From: Anopheles merus
Lineage: Eukaryota; Arthropoda; Insecta; Diptera; Culicidae
NCBI RefSeq assembly: GCF_017562075.2
Contig: NW_024427611.1
Span: forward strand, 124,001 to 188,000
DNA length: 64,000 bases
Direction of reading: 5' to 3'
In this document: in pieces, positions 41,750-52,337 of the stretch
Layout of the letters: every line of letters starts with the position of its first letter
Numbering within the stretch: position 1 is the stretch's first letter
Notes under the pieces: model-generated
Database searches by the model: none
The model's input: the letters and a program-made list of their open reading frames with translations, nothing else
Told to the model about the DNA's origin: nothing
Made by a program: the position numbers and the translations under genes

Positions 41750-42991
41750 ATGCCAAAAATCAAGAACAACGCTTTCAAAAAGGCCCAACAGCTGATTCAG
41801 GAAAGGATTTTTACATCTGAAACAAGTTCCGAATCAGAAGAAAGTACGGTATCTGAGGAATATTCGCACATACCAATTGCAAATTTGCAGTTATCACTTG
41901 AGCACCTAAACATGGAACCTCAAGCCCAAACTACTCAAGAGAGTGGTAATGATCAGATGGCTCGTATGATACAAGCCATCGAAAACATAAGTGCAAGATT
42001 AACGCAGCAGGAGTTGCAATGGCAAAGTACAAATGGAAACCAGGGAATAGCACACCAACGAAATGATCCTATTCCTCGTGAAGTGACAATATCAGGTGAT
42101 CCGTTCCGTATCCCTGATCCCATAAAAATGTTGCCCATATTTAATGGCAATAAAAAGCAACTCGCAAGTTGGATAGAAACAGCAGAAAAAACTCTTCGTT
42201 TATTCGAAAACCTCGTGTCACCACAAATATTTGAAATTTATGTGACAGCTGTTATAAACAAAATAGAGGGGCATGCTAAAGATGTAATTTGTACAAACGG
42301 CAACCCAAAAACGTTCAGTGAAGTGAAAGAAATTTTGATAACATCTCTAGGAGATAAACAAGATCTTTCCACGTATAACTGCCAACTCTGGCATAACAAA
42401 ATGGATGGTAACGCAAACACGCATTATCAGAAAACTAAGGAACTGGTTCACAATATAAAATCGTTGGCAAAACAAAATCCTAAGTACAATCTTCATTGGG
42501 ATGCCATAAACGACTTTATAGACGAATATAGTCTAGCTGCATACGTCAGTGGGCTGCAGAAACCCTATTTTGGATATGTACAAGCTGCTGAACCCAAATC
42601 AATCGAAAATGCGTATGCATTTATATGTAAATTTACATCAAATGAATCGATCAGAAATCTTACCCATATTCAATTAACTCAATCAAAACAATACTTAGGC
42701 ACCTCTCATACCGCAGGGCAAGGAAATAATAAAAAACAAACAGAAAGGAAATTTAACAATACAAAAATCACACAGCCTCAGCAACAGGATTACAAACCTC
42801 GTAAACCAGTTGACACGAATCTGCCAGCCGAACCAATGGAAATAGGTTCTACCAAAAGTCGACTTACTTTAAATAAGAAACAGCTGTTTAATGCTGAAAT
42901 AACAAAACCCTCCGATAACGAAGAATCTGAGTCTGAAGATGAATTAGACATAAATTTTTGCTTAATTCATCCAGAAAACAAAAACACGTAA
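41750..42991 (+). CDS. Errantivirus Gag (about 413 aa)
   Basis: The first ATG is at 41750 (MPKIKNNAFKKAQQ); the frame is open further upstream without an ATG. The N-terminal part is S/E-rich, the centre (DPIKMLPIFNGNKKQLASWI) matches the errantivirus capsid domain, and the C-terminal third is basic and Q/N-rich. CCHC knuckles are absent, as is usual for errantiviruses. The end overlaps pol by about 34 bp in the -1 frame, consistent with -1 frameshifting to make Gag-Pol. Confidence 0.88.
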   Translation: MPKIKNNAFKKAQQLIQERIFTSETSSESEESTVSEEYSHIPIANLQLSLEHLNMEPQAQTTQESGNDQMARMIQAIENISARLTQQELQWQSTNGNQGIAHQRNDPIPREVTISGDPFRIPDPIKMLPIFNGNKKQLASWIETAEKTLRLFENLVSPQIFEIYVTAVINKIEGHAKDVICTNGNPKTFSEVKEILITSLGDKQDLSTYNCQLWHNKMDGNANTHYQKTKELVHNIKSLAKQNPKYNLHWDAINDFIDEYSLAAYVSGLQKPYFGYVQAAEPKSIENAYAFICKFTSNESIRNLTHIQLTQSKQYLGTSHTAGQGNNKKQTERKFNNTKITQPQQQDYKPRKPVDTNLPAEPMEIGSTKSRLTLNKKQLFNAEITKPSDNEESESEDELDINFCLIHPENKNT

Positions 42992-43810
42992 ATTACTTGC
43001 CTTACATTATATCAAATATTCAAACTTATCCCACAAACATTTTGATCGATACTGGAGCAAATAAAAATATAATACGGCCGGGCATTCTCCCACAAACAAC
43101 AAAGGTAAATGAAACCAAAATAAAAAACACCGCTGGATGTAAGCACGTTACGGAGAAAGGACGTATTAATTTACTCGGTGATAATTTTCCAAATCAAACC
43201 TATTATGAGTTAAAATTTCATGATTTTTTCGACGCACTCATTGGTTCAGAACTAATGGCTAAAAACCAAGCAATAATAAATTTAAAAGAAGAGACATTTG
43301 AAATAGGAAACATGAAATTCAAATATGAAAAATATTTTCCCGATAAACAATTATATTCGCATAACTTAGAAATGGAAACATCCGTTAATGGCGATTGGTT
43401 CGTACCAACGTTTCAAAAACTTTGTAAAGGAGTTGTTATTGAGCCAGGTTTATATAGAGCTAATAACAATAAAACGACAGCAAAAATTTTAAGCACAGAA
43501 AAAACAATACCTGATGTCAAAGGAAAATTAAACATAATAGTAAATAATTTTGAAACGATTTCCCCAATCCCATTACATCCAGAGCGTAGCGTTACAAATG
43601 AAGTGCTTAGCGAAATAATCCGCACAGATCATTTGTCAATACTAGAGAGGGATGAATTATTCAAAACAATACTTGCAAATAAAACAGTTTTACTTAGGGC
43701 TGGAGAGAAACTTACATCTACATCTTTAATAAAACATAAAATCTTAACAACAGACGAAAACCTGTTTACACAAAATCATATAGGTATCCACACGTTTTTA
43801 AAACAGATGT
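42958..43810 (+). pseudogene. Errantivirus Pol, protease part
   Basis: The frame shows NILIDTGANKNIIRPGIL, an aspartic protease with DTGA, followed by the linker to RT. It lies -1 to gag. A frame break at about 43795-43815 separates it from RT, after which this frame runs on out of phase to 43905. The break is one small indel; I do not give a joined product. Confidence 0.85.
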
Positions 43811-46232
43811 GGAAGAGCAAATCAAGGAATTGTTCGATAACGGAATCATACAACATTCAATTAGCCCTTACTCATCGCCAGTTTGGGTCGTTCCAAAAAA
43901 GATAGACGCATCAGGAAAACGTAAAGTGCGCGTTGTTATTGACTATCGTAAGATCAATGACAAAACCATTAACGATAAATTTCCCATCCCACAAATAGAA
44001 GAAATATTAGATAATCTTGGCAAATCAGCATATTTTACCACCTTAGATTTGAAATCAGGTTTTCATCAAATCGAAATGGACCCTGACCATCAAAAAAAGA
44101 CAGCGTTTTCAACAGCTTTAGGGCATTTTGAATTTACGAGAATGCCATTTGGCTTGAAAAATGCCCCAGCGACATTCCAACGTGCGATGAATAATGTTTT
44201 ATCAAACTATATTGGATCAATTTGCTATGTGTATCTTGATGATATAATCATAATTGGCAAAAATCTTCAAGATCACCTCAACAATGTTCCAAAAATCCTT
44301 AAGAGGTTAAGTGATTTCAATCTTAAAATACAATTAGACAAATGTGAATTTCTTCGCAGAGAAACGGAATTTCTTGGACACATTATTGCCCCTGACGGAA
44401 TCAAACCTGACCCAGAAAAAATAAGAAAAATTCAAGAATGGAAACTTCCATCCAATCAAAAAGAAATAAAACAATTCTTAGGACTCGTAGGGTATTATAG
44501 ACGTTTTATTAAAGATTACTCAAAATTAACAAAACCCCTCACTAAATTGTTACAGAAGGATGAAAAAGTAAACTTTAATGATCACGAATATCAGGAAACC
44601 TTTAAACATTTAAAAAATATAATAGTTTCAGATCAAATCTTATCTTATCCTGACTTTGAACTTCCTTTTATATTAACAACTGACGCCAGCAATTATGCCC
44701 TCGGTGCCGTTTTATCACAAGTAATAGATAAAACAGAAAAACCCATAGCTTTCGCAAGCCGTACTCTAAACAAAACAGAGTCAAATTACTCCACAACAGA
44801 AAAAGAGGCACTAGCCATCATATGGGCAGTAACCAAGTTTAAGCCGTACCTGTATGGTAACAAATTCACTTTGGTTACCGATCATAAACCCCTTATTTAC
44901 ATTAAAAACTCAAATAAGAACGCTAAATTGATACGTTGGCGATTAGACTTAGAAAATTACGACTACGACGTAATCTATAAGACAGGAAAGACAAATGTTG
45001 TGGCAGACGCACTTAGTAGAAAAGTCGAAGTTAACAACAATCAACTAGAAAATGTTGTTTCTGTTGATCAAGTATCTGTGGAAAACAATAACAGTTCATC
45101 TTCTTCCGAAACAGCACATTCAGCAAACACATCCGATGACTATTATATGCATTTTACAGAAAGAGCTATTAATAGTTACAGAAATCAAATCATTTTTAAA
45201 GTAACGGACTCCGACTCCGTTATCACGGAACAAATTTTTCCAAACTATAAGCGAACAACTATTTGCTCCACTTCGTTTGATAATAGAAAAGTTACAACAT
45301 TTTTGAAAGATCATTCGAATGGAAAGCAAAATGCTGTGTTAGCTCCGGAATGCTTACTTAATTTAATTCAAGAAGTTTACAGAGAATGCTTCTGCAACAC
45401 AAACTGCCATTTCATTATTACGCAAAATATGGTTGAAGACGTTACTTCCGAAACAATGCAAGACATTATCATAAGAAAAGAACATGATAGAGCCCATAGA
45501 GGCATAACCGAAGTTGAAAGTCAGATTAAACGATCTTACTTTTTCCCAAACATGATCAAACGAATCAGGCAATTAATTAATTCATGTACAATTTGTACTC
45601 AACACAAATACGAACGAAAACCATATAATATAAAAATTTCACCAAGGCCAATAGAAAATGGTCCTTTTTACAGAGTCCATATGGATATTTTCGGCATGGA
45701 TAGACACTACTACCTTTCTTTAATTTGTGCATTTTCGAAGCACCTTCAACTTATAGAAATTAAATCTAGAAACATGACAGATATACGGAATGCCCTTTCA
45801 CAGTATTTCAGAACATTTAGACCACCAAGAAAAATCATTTGCGACCATGAAGCAGCTTTTACTAGCATTCAGTTCCAAGACTTTTTAGCTAATTTCGGAA
45901 CCGTAATAGAATTCGCTTCCTCATCAGAGTCAAATGGCCAAATAGAAAAAACTCATAGTACTATCATTGAAATTTATAATACCAACAAACACAAATTCAT
46001 CAATAATTCATCTCCTGAAATAGTGCAAATAGCAAATGCAATGTACAACGATACTGTTCATTCAGTCACCACTTATACCCCTAATGAAATTATTTTTAAT
46101 CCAGGTTATACGATGAACCCACCAGAAATAGCCGATAACGCCGACAAAATTTTCAAAAACGTAAAAAAGAACCTTCAGCTAGCTGCAAATAGAATGAAAA
46201 AAAATAACGAAAAAAAAAGAAATTGCACCTGA
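43809..46232 (+). CDS. Errantivirus Pol: RT, RNase H, integrase (807 codons)
   Basis: RT blocks include WVVPKKIDASGKRKVRVVID, FTTLDLKSGFHQI and YLDD at 142-145. RNase H starts with LTTDASNYALGA (Asp about 292). Integrase has an HHCC finger (H559, H563, C593, C596) and the D,D,E triad at D626, D679 and E713. It would copy the RNA genome and integrate the DNA. The frame begins just after a break from the protease and ends in an A-run; the C-terminal part continues in another frame to about 46395. Confidence 0.9.
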   Translation: MEEQIKELFDNGIIQHSISPYSSPVWVVPKKIDASGKRKVRVVIDYRKINDKTINDKFPIPQIEEILDNLGKSAYFTTLDLKSGFHQIEMDPDHQKKTAFSTALGHFEFTRMPFGLKNAPATFQRAMNNVLSNYIGSICYVYLDDIIIIGKNLQDHLNNVPKILKRLSDFNLKIQLDKCEFLRRETEFLGHIIAPDGIKPDPEKIRKIQEWKLPSNQKEIKQFLGLVGYYRRFIKDYSKLTKPLTKLLQKDEKVNFNDHEYQETFKHLKNIIVSDQILSYPDFELPFILTTDASNYALGAVLSQVIDKTEKPIAFASRTLNKTESNYSTTEKEALAIIWAVTKFKPYLYGNKFTLVTDHKPLIYIKNSNKNAKLIRWRLDLENYDYDVIYKTGKTNVVADALSRKVEVNNNQLENVVSVDQVSVENNNSSSSSETAHSANTSDDYYMHFTERAINSYRNQIIFKVTDSDSVITEQIFPNYKRTTICSTSFDNRKVTTFLKDHSNGKQNAVLAPECLLNLIQEVYRECFCNTNCHFIITQNMVEDVTSETMQDIIIRKEHDRAHRGITEVESQIKRSYFFPNMIKRIRQLINSCTICTQHKYERKPYNIKISPRPIENGPFYRVHMDIFGMDRHYYLSLICAFSKHLQLIEIKSRNMTDIRNALSQYFRTFRPPRKIICDHEAAFTSIQFQDFLANFGTVIEFASSSESNGQIEKTHSTIIEIYNTNKHKFINNSSPEIVQIANAMYNDTVHSVTTYTPNEIIFNPGYTMNPPEIADNADKIFKNVKKNLQLAANRMKKNNEKKRNCT

Positions 46233-46395
46233 TGTAAATGAAGGACATGATGTTTATATAAAGAAAAACACTAGAAAAAAGCTAGATCCACGCTTTTCAA
46301 AATCAAAATGTTTGGTAAATAATGAAAAAACCATTCAAATTGGACCAAGAAATGTCAAACGCAATAAAAATAAAATAAAACGCATAAGAACATAA
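46205..46395 (+). pseudogene. Errantivirus Pol C-terminal tail in shifted frame
   Basis: After the A-rich stretch 46198-46218 a different frame reads EGHDVYIKKNTRKKLDPRF and ends KNKIKRIRT with a stop at about 46395. This resembles the basic integrase C-terminus. The A-run is prone to sequencing or replication slippage. Confidence 0.65.
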
Positions 46396-46663
46396 TTGTA
46401 CATGAAACTAATATTTTTATATATTTACAGGATTTGACGTCTCAAAAACAAAAAAAAAAAAAAGAACAGACGACTGGCTGAGCACAATTTTTTATTTTTT
46501 TCATTCTCTTTTTAGCAAAAAAAAACTAAAGAAGAAGAAAACAAAAGGATCGCAGTGGAACGACTCATTGTCGCTCATTTAAATTTAAAGCATTTAAATT
46601 AGGAAAAGAATCGAGAAATCGAGGGAATCACAGGAAATAGCAAATTAAACTATTAATTGAAAA
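46396..46663 (+). other. Gap between errantivirus pol and env
   Basis: AT- and A-rich sequence with no ORF. An env splice acceptor is expected here; the TTTATATATTTACAG ending at 46431 is a good candidate by consensus. Confidence 0.5.
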
Positions 46664-48196
46664 ATGAATAATTTTGAATTTAAATTTTTTTCTGCTGCAC
46701 GACAAGACGTCGTCAGAATAGTTATGTTGATGGTCATTCTAATGATAGCTCATATTAAAGCCCAAGAATTAAAAATAACTAGTTTGATTGATCAACCAAT
46801 TTTAATTCTAGCGAAACATAATTGCAAAATTCAAATCGGTAATATCAATATAATACATGAGGTAAACATAACAGAAATTGAAAATACAATGCACCTATTA
46901 ACTCAAGTAGCTTTTCGCCCAACCAATAGTCCTCTATCAATAATTGCGAAGCATAAGGTTAGAAACTTATATTCTAATTTCAATCTCATAAGACCAAGGA
47001 AGCGTTTGATAAGAAGCGTAGAAGCTATAGGCTCGGTTTGGAAATGGATTGGAGGAAGCCCGGATGCACATGACCTGCAAATCATCAACAGTACAATGAA
47101 CGATTTGATAGAGAGTAATAATCAGCAATTCCTAGTAAATGAAAATCTTGGAATGAAAATTAAAAACCTCACCAACGAAATGAAGCAGATGATTGAAAAT
47201 AGAAACGACATTCTTCTTAATGAATTAGACATGCTGACGGCAATTATCAATATAGATACAATTAACAAGATATTAGAAGATATACAAGAAGCGATATCGT
47301 TATCCAAAATGTCTATTACAAGCAGCAAACTTCTATCACCACGGGAAATTGCTATTATACAACAGCTATTAGAAGACCAAGGAGTTAAAAGCGATATTCC
47401 TGACGAGATCATTTCTTATGTCACACCTAAAATAGCAGTCAACAACAACAAACTGCTCTACATACTTAAAGTGCCAGAGTTGCAAAAAGAGGAGTCAAAA
47501 GTAATAGAAATACTAGCACTGAATCACAATAACTCGTTAATCAAAGACTATCCAAGGCAACTCGTGAAACAGAAAAAGAAACTATATACAACAAAGAATC
47601 CAGAGAAATACGTACAAAAGTATTCTGATATCATGGATTTTTTTGATAACTGCATCGCTCCATTAGTAATGGGGAAAGAGAGCCATTGTATAGTAGTTCC
47701 GGAAAACGAAACAACAGCTAAAATGATAGGTGATAATCAACTTCTTATTGAAAACGCAAAACATCATTTGGTAACATCCGATTGTGGACCGAATGATCGA
47801 CATTTGAATGGAAACTTCTTATTAACTTTTTCTAACTGCACCATACAATTCAGAAACAAAAGCTTCACATCAGAAGAAATCCATGTCAAGAGTCCAGCTG
47901 TATATGGGACAGTATTCAACATCGCAATTCATCGAAAAGTTGTCGAAACTCCTTTAGCCTCCTTGGATGATAGAACATTGACGAATCGCAAACACATCGA
48001 ACACATCTACTTGCAACAATATAAAAATATTACTTGGAATTGGAGCTTATTAACTGGACTGGGACTGTCCACTACAGTATCTATTGCCATTATCATATTT
48101 GTCTATTTTTACTTTTGGTCGTTTCATCTCAGCCATATCAAATCAGATAGAAAAGAGGAAATCCCGCTCACAGAAGTCGTCACGAAACCATCGTAG
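46664..48196 (+). CDS. Errantivirus envelope protein (510 aa, F-like)
   Basis: ATG at 46664. A hydrophobic signal (about residues 18-32, VRIVMLMVILMIAHI) is followed by an ectodomain with several N-x-S/T sites. A multibasic stretch at 110-117 contains a minimal RxxR furin-type site, followed by VEAIGSVWKWIGGSPDAHD, typical of baculovirus F-like errantivirus Env. A transmembrane segment lies at about 464-487 and a short cytoplasmic tail ends TKPS. In such elements Env is made from spliced RNA and mediates membrane fusion. The frame is intact. Expression is not known. Confidence 0.9.
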   Translation: MNNFEFKFFSAARQDVVRIVMLMVILMIAHIKAQELKITSLIDQPILILAKHNCKIQIGNINIIHEVNITEIENTMHLLTQVAFRPTNSPLSIIAKHKVRNLYSNFNLIRPRKRLIRSVEAIGSVWKWIGGSPDAHDLQIINSTMNDLIESNNQQFLVNENLGMKIKNLTNEMKQMIENRNDILLNELDMLTAIINIDTINKILEDIQEAISLSKMSITSSKLLSPREIAIIQQLLEDQGVKSDIPDEIISYVTPKIAVNNNKLLYILKVPELQKEESKVIEILALNHNNSLIKDYPRQLVKQKKKLYTTKNPEKYVQKYSDIMDFFDNCIAPLVMGKESHCIVVPENETTAKMIGDNQLLIENAKHHLVTSDCGPNDRHLNGNFLLTFSNCTIQFRNKSFTSEEIHVKSPAVYGTVFNIAIHRKVVETPLASLDDRTLTNRKHIEHIYLQQYKNITWNWSLLTGLGLSTTVSIAIIIFVYFYFWSFHLSHIKSDRKEEIPLTEVVTKPS

Positions 48197-48257
48197 AGAA
48201 AATAATCTCGAAGACAGTTTAAACGCATGAGGACACGCTTTTTTTACCCCCTGGAGG

Positions 48258-48559
48258 AGTTATGTGGCATTGGACACCAGCACGTGGCACGACACAATGC
48301 TTTACCATATTGCAGCGCGGCACATTCCATCTCTTCTAGTTCCCACGGGCGCGCATCATCGGACACCAGCCGGGCCGGCAACGCAGACAGCACGGTCGCG
48401 CGGCATCGGACACCAGCCGGACGCAGACAGCTCCCACAAACATACACCGCCAACCGAGGTAGAATTAATGTGAGAGTTTAGTTTTAGTCTAGAACTCATC
48501 GGAGTAACATTTAATCTTTTTGAATAAAAAGCCGAATAATAAATGTACACCGCATAATT
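48258..48559 (+). repeat. 3' LTR of errantivirus
   Basis: 302 bp, nearly identical to the 5' LTR. The purine run before it is short (CTGGAGG), so the PPT is weak by eye. Confidence 0.92.
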
Positions 48560-48563
48560 ATAT

Positions 48564-49320
48564 ATCCGAGAATTTTGTGATCAGATTTTCTAATTCTTCT
48601 CTTGCTATTTGTGGAATATTTTCTATGCGAATTTTGTTATGAATTTTCTGAATTCGTTCCCTAGCTGTGTTTGGTTTTCTCTGTAGCTGCTCATAATCTC
48701 TTAAAGGTTCGATTTCTGGTGTATAGGATTTTATTTCAAAAGAAAAATCTTTATCTGTGGTATTAATGAATTTGATATACTGATTACGTTTTGAAACTAT
48801 TGTGTTTCCGCAAAACACTCCTGGTTGGATTTCCTGTGATAAGATGATTGAATCCTCTGTCAAGTTTGGTATGGTTATTTTTCGTACTACTTCACTTCGT
48901 TTTGGTAAAATATAATTTCCATTTACATTGTCTTCTATTGGATGTGAAATCAATCCGTTATCAGATGAGAAGTATATCATCCAATTAACATAATCAACAA
49001 TACATCTGTGCTTTATAAAGTCTTTTACTAACAGTCCGTCAGAAAAAATGGATTCTACGTCTTCTGTTATATGAAATTCGTGTACAATGGAATAATCGCC
49101 AAAGTGAATTGTTGTCATAGCAGTACCTAAAGTCTCTGATTCATGGTGACTAGAGCTTATCAAAGTTAATTTTTTAGATGTATTGATCTTGCAACCTGGT
49201 TTTAATTTACTAGCTTTAAGTACGGATACGGTTGCTCCTGTATCTATGATATATGTGCTATAAATTTCCTTTGCAATTTCTATTTTAACTTTAACAAAAT
49301 TATCTGCATCAGTGTTTATG
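48564..49320 (-). pseudogene. Protease region of 412-like Pol
   Basis: After gag, in another frame, the minus strand reads YSTYIIDTGATVSVLKASK, an aspartic protease with DTGA. It then reads a long linker to KIRIENIPQIAREELENL at the start of RT. The frame is cut at 48563 by the errantivirus and resumes at 40995. The change of frame between gag and pol suggests translational frameshifting, as in related elements. Confidence 0.8.
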
Positions 49321-49321
49321 G

Positions 49322-50584
49322 TTAGTATAGGGTATTTTCTGATACTTGAGAGTGGCCTAAAAAATTATTCTGTTCTTCGGCTGTTACTGTGTTATGAATA
49401 GGCGCTCGATTATTTTGCCAATTGCTATTATTTCTATTTGATTGTACGTACTGATTTCTGTTGGAATAATTTTGTCGATTTGCATGCTGATTTCTGTTGT
49501 TGTTAGTGTTATTGTTGTTATATCTGAAGTTATTATTATTTCTGTTGTTGTTCTGTCCATATCTTGCCGGTGGGAACCTGGGTGGGATTTGTGTCTGATG
49601 TCTATTATTATTTGAGTATTTGTTGAATTTGTTCCTTCCCTGGTAGTTGTTTCCATACCCTCTATTGTTCCTGGTAGCGTTTGAATATAGGATCTTTGTC
49701 TGATCATTCTTTCCCTTTTTCGTTCTATCTTCTAGCTCCAACTTTACCGCTTGCTCTATTGCTTCATGCAAGGTTTCGAATTTACTTTATCTCATTATAA
49801 TTTTGGTCTCGAAATTTTTGAGTCCATAACTCAATGCACTGATTCCTGATTTAGTTGCCTTTTTTCTAGCTATTTCTGGCGCTATCTCTTCTGCAATGTA
49901 TGCCTCTTCTAGTTGTTGCGTTAATTTTTCAATGACGCTTCCAAAATCTTCTATCGTTCCAGTCTGTTTAGTATTGTCCATTTTTGATACTACGATCTCT
50001 GGTGTTACCTTTATGCTGCACCTATCTTGTAATTTGCTAACTATATCTTCAATTGAAGTTGGGGCTTCCCCTACTACAATTCGTGATTTTCATGTTAGAC
50101 GTCCTAGTACCAGATCTATTACTGTTTCTTTATTTTCTGGCTTTACTATTTTCTTTAATACATTTAAGTTTGACACCACACCTTTCAAATCCTTCTTATT
50201 ACCATCATACTTTGATATGAGAGAAGTGGTGATTTTAATCAATTCCATAATGTCAGCCATTTTGCCAGGTTTCGTTTCTATTGTTATGTCAAATTGGTTC
50301 TCTGATAATGTCGTATTTAACGAATCTGGATGTCTCTCGAAGTGTATTTTTATGCACTTATTTATTTCGTAGTATACGTATCTACTCTTTTTAACTAGCT
50401 TTGTTAATATTTCATCTTTAATAGACGATTCGTGCTTTCGTAGGAGTTCTTGTATTTCGTCGTATATTTCCTTAGTATTATCCCTTAATGTTGTTAACGC
50501 GCAAAGCCTATAACATCTGTTCAGCTGTTTCACCTGAACATAAATTCTATCTAATATTTCTATTTTCTCGAATAGTTTTTGCAT
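49322..50584 (-). pseudogene. Gag of 412-like gypsy
   Basis: Three frames: 50584-50090 (ATG start, helical, IYVQVKQLNRCYRLCAL), 49981-49787 (MDNTKQTGTIEDF) and 49771-49322 with an extended N/R/Q-rich tail (GYGNNYQGRNKFNKYSNNN). A basic, asparagine-rich tail without CCHC knuckles is usual for this group. Two frameshifts or stops separate the pieces (near 50085 and 49780). Confidence 0.75.
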
Positions 50585-51390
50585 ATTTATGCAGCCTCAT
50601 CAGTAAAATTGCATATTTACGTATGTAACCTTGTACCTTGTTTAAATACATAGCATGTATTTGTTGTTGTTGCTGCTCATGGTGTAACGCTCGTTACCGG
50701 TGCTCGGTGTTTAATTGGTGCTTGATGTGAAGTTGTAGGGTGTCATCAGTCGTCGCTCGATGTCTTGTCGTCTTCCACGTTGGGAACGGTTGTTCCATTC
50801 AATCACACTAGTCACATCTCGTATACCGTAGTCTCGTCATTCATTCTATCACCTTTCAGATGAACATCACTTCTACATAGGTATTGCTTATGGTTTCACT
50901 GCACTGCTTCTCATTACTCATGACATCATTATTTCCGTTTACTTTAGTTTTGGGGTCGATGCGATGTTCCTCACTTCAAGGTAGCTCTAGTTTGCAACTT
51001 GATCGCTAAGGGTTTATTAATAATGTTGTTGCATTTTTGCACGTTGAGGAAGGTTGTCACAACACTTTTTTTTACATAATTGCTTTATATCACACTTTTT
51101 TCGCCCTACAAACGGTTCATCACTTATATTTTCGATGAGTTGTCATTTTGTACACCACACTGTATTTGCTTTTGGTCGCTCATTCATAGCGATTGTTTTT
51201 TTTTATATGGGTCACTTGTGCCAGCTGCGTTGTTCAATACAAATTTGCACATTTGACACTTTTATCCGTCGTATACCGGTTATGGTCAAAAACGCACTTT
51301 TTTGTTACACTATTTGATGCGTTAGCACGACACTGCTGTACATATCACAAATAATTTGTTTATACTTCTGCCCGTCGATTGCAGATTAAG
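50585..51390 (-). other. Leader of 412-like gypsy
   Basis: About 0.8 kb between PBS and the first gag ATG (50584) has no convincing coding frame. It is read as the untranslated leader, which should include the packaging signal. Confidence 0.6.
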
Positions 51391-51403
51391 GTCACGGTCG
51401 CCA
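51391..51403 (-). other. Primer binding site of 412-like gypsy
   Basis: The minus strand reads TGGCGACCGTGAC directly after the 5' LTR. This matches the tRNA-Arg primer site known for mdg1 and 412 and supports that assignment. Confidence 0.85.
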
Positions 51404-52199
51404 TGTAATGTGTTTGATGACTGTTACGGTTGCCATGTGGTATGTTTTGAACTCGCGTTGGTCAGGGTGACCTTCGTCATCGTTTGCCGAATTAAGTAGA
51501 ACTGAGGTGGATACTGTTTCGAAGCGGACGTTCGACACTTGATCGTCCAGGCGATCACAGAAACCTTTAGGAGGTTTCCCTTACTGGAAACGTTGGAGTT
51601 TAGAGGCCTTACCTTGGGCAGGGGGACATATCTAAACTCTTTAAATGAGAACTCGATAGATGTAGGATGGGCATAGTCCTATCCTGACAGTCCGAACGAA
51701 TCTGACCTGCCATGATCGGAGTTGGTTTTATTTATACTCAAAAGAAGTTAAGGGTTTCTCACATTTGGTTCCGGGTTGTATGTTGGAAAGTTATTGTTTT
51801 CACTAAGCTAGTTACGTTTGTCTTTTGTTGACAAGAATGATGGTTCTTGTCACTAAGTTTAGGTTTAATGCTTATACTGTTCCTGCTTTGGGTTATAATG
51901 CATAAAATGTTCCTGCTTTGGGTTATAATGCATAAAATGTTCCTGCTTTGGGTTATAATGCATGAACTGTTCCTGCTTATGTTGTACGTTTCGGTTGGTT
52001 CTGTTAAGTGTGTCACAATTGTTTTTATATGAACGATGTGGCCTGAGCTCTTCCGGGTGTGTTTGGTATGATCTGATTTGCTGAGTGTTTTATAATGGAT
52101 GTATTGCAATGGTGTGATTTGGCTTTCCAAAGTGTGTTACTATGTGTCTATGGCTGATAGTGTGTATTACAATATGTTCTGTATAGCAGATATGCTACA
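51404..52199 (-). repeat. 5' LTR of 412-like gypsy (796 bp)
   Basis: It has the same ends as the 3' LTR. It contains three 30-bp units (51878-51967) starting TGTTCCTGCTTTGGGTTATA, where the 3' LTR has two, plus extra sequence at about 51440-51645. Confidence 0.9.
51878..51967 (-). repeat. 30-bp tandem repeat in the LTR (3 units; 2 in the other LTR)
   Basis: Three near-perfect 30-bp units are followed by a partial fourth. The homologous site in the 3' LTR (37804-37863) has two. A unit-number difference between LTRs of one element implies slippage after insertion or during reverse transcription. Confidence 0.9.
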
Positions 52200-52203
52200 A
52201 GGT

Positions 52204-52337
52204 GAAGGAGGGAAATGATGGATGGGAAGGATGGAAAAGGGGGAGGGAAAGGTGGTAAGGGGAGGTAGGGTGGAGAGGTAGGGAAAGGAGGGAAAGGAGG
52301 GTGGAAAAGGTGGGAAAGTATGGAAAAGAGGGAAAGG
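52204..52337 (+). repeat. Purine array, right part of X copy 3
   Basis: The GGAAAGG-type array resumes after the gypsy insertion and passes into the X tail at GGAGCCCC. Confidence 0.85.

Larger units (their letters stand above)
40996..48559 (+). mobile_element. Errantivirus (insect gypsy-type endogenous retrovirus), full length
   Basis: LTRs (40996-41298 and 48258-48559) begin AGTTA and end TAATT, and are flanked by ATAT (40992-40995 and 48560-48563). The order is LTR, PBS, gag, pol, env, LTR. The LTRs differ at about three positions in 302, so the insertion is fairly recent. Gag and env are open. Pol has two frame breaks: between protease and RT (about 43800) and in an A-run near 46205. It lies inside the protease-RT part of the 412-like gypsy in opposite orientation. 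Infectious capacity cannot be judged from sequence, and the pol breaks argue against it. Confidence 0.95.
37487..52199 (-). mobile_element. Gypsy LTR retrotransposon, mdg1/412-like (interrupted by errantivirus)
   Basis: LTRs at 37487-38095 and 51404-52199 are flanked by AGGT (37483-37486 and 52200-52203), placing the insertion in the purine array. On the minus strand the order is 5' LTR, PBS TGGCGACCGTGAC (complementary to tRNA-Arg in mdg1/412), gag, protease, RT, RNase H, integrase, PPT, 3' LTR; there is no env. An errantivirus sits inside the protease-RT region (40996-48559). Removing it closes the reading frame with target duplication ATAT. Several frameshifts in pol make it inactive. Confidence 0.92.
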
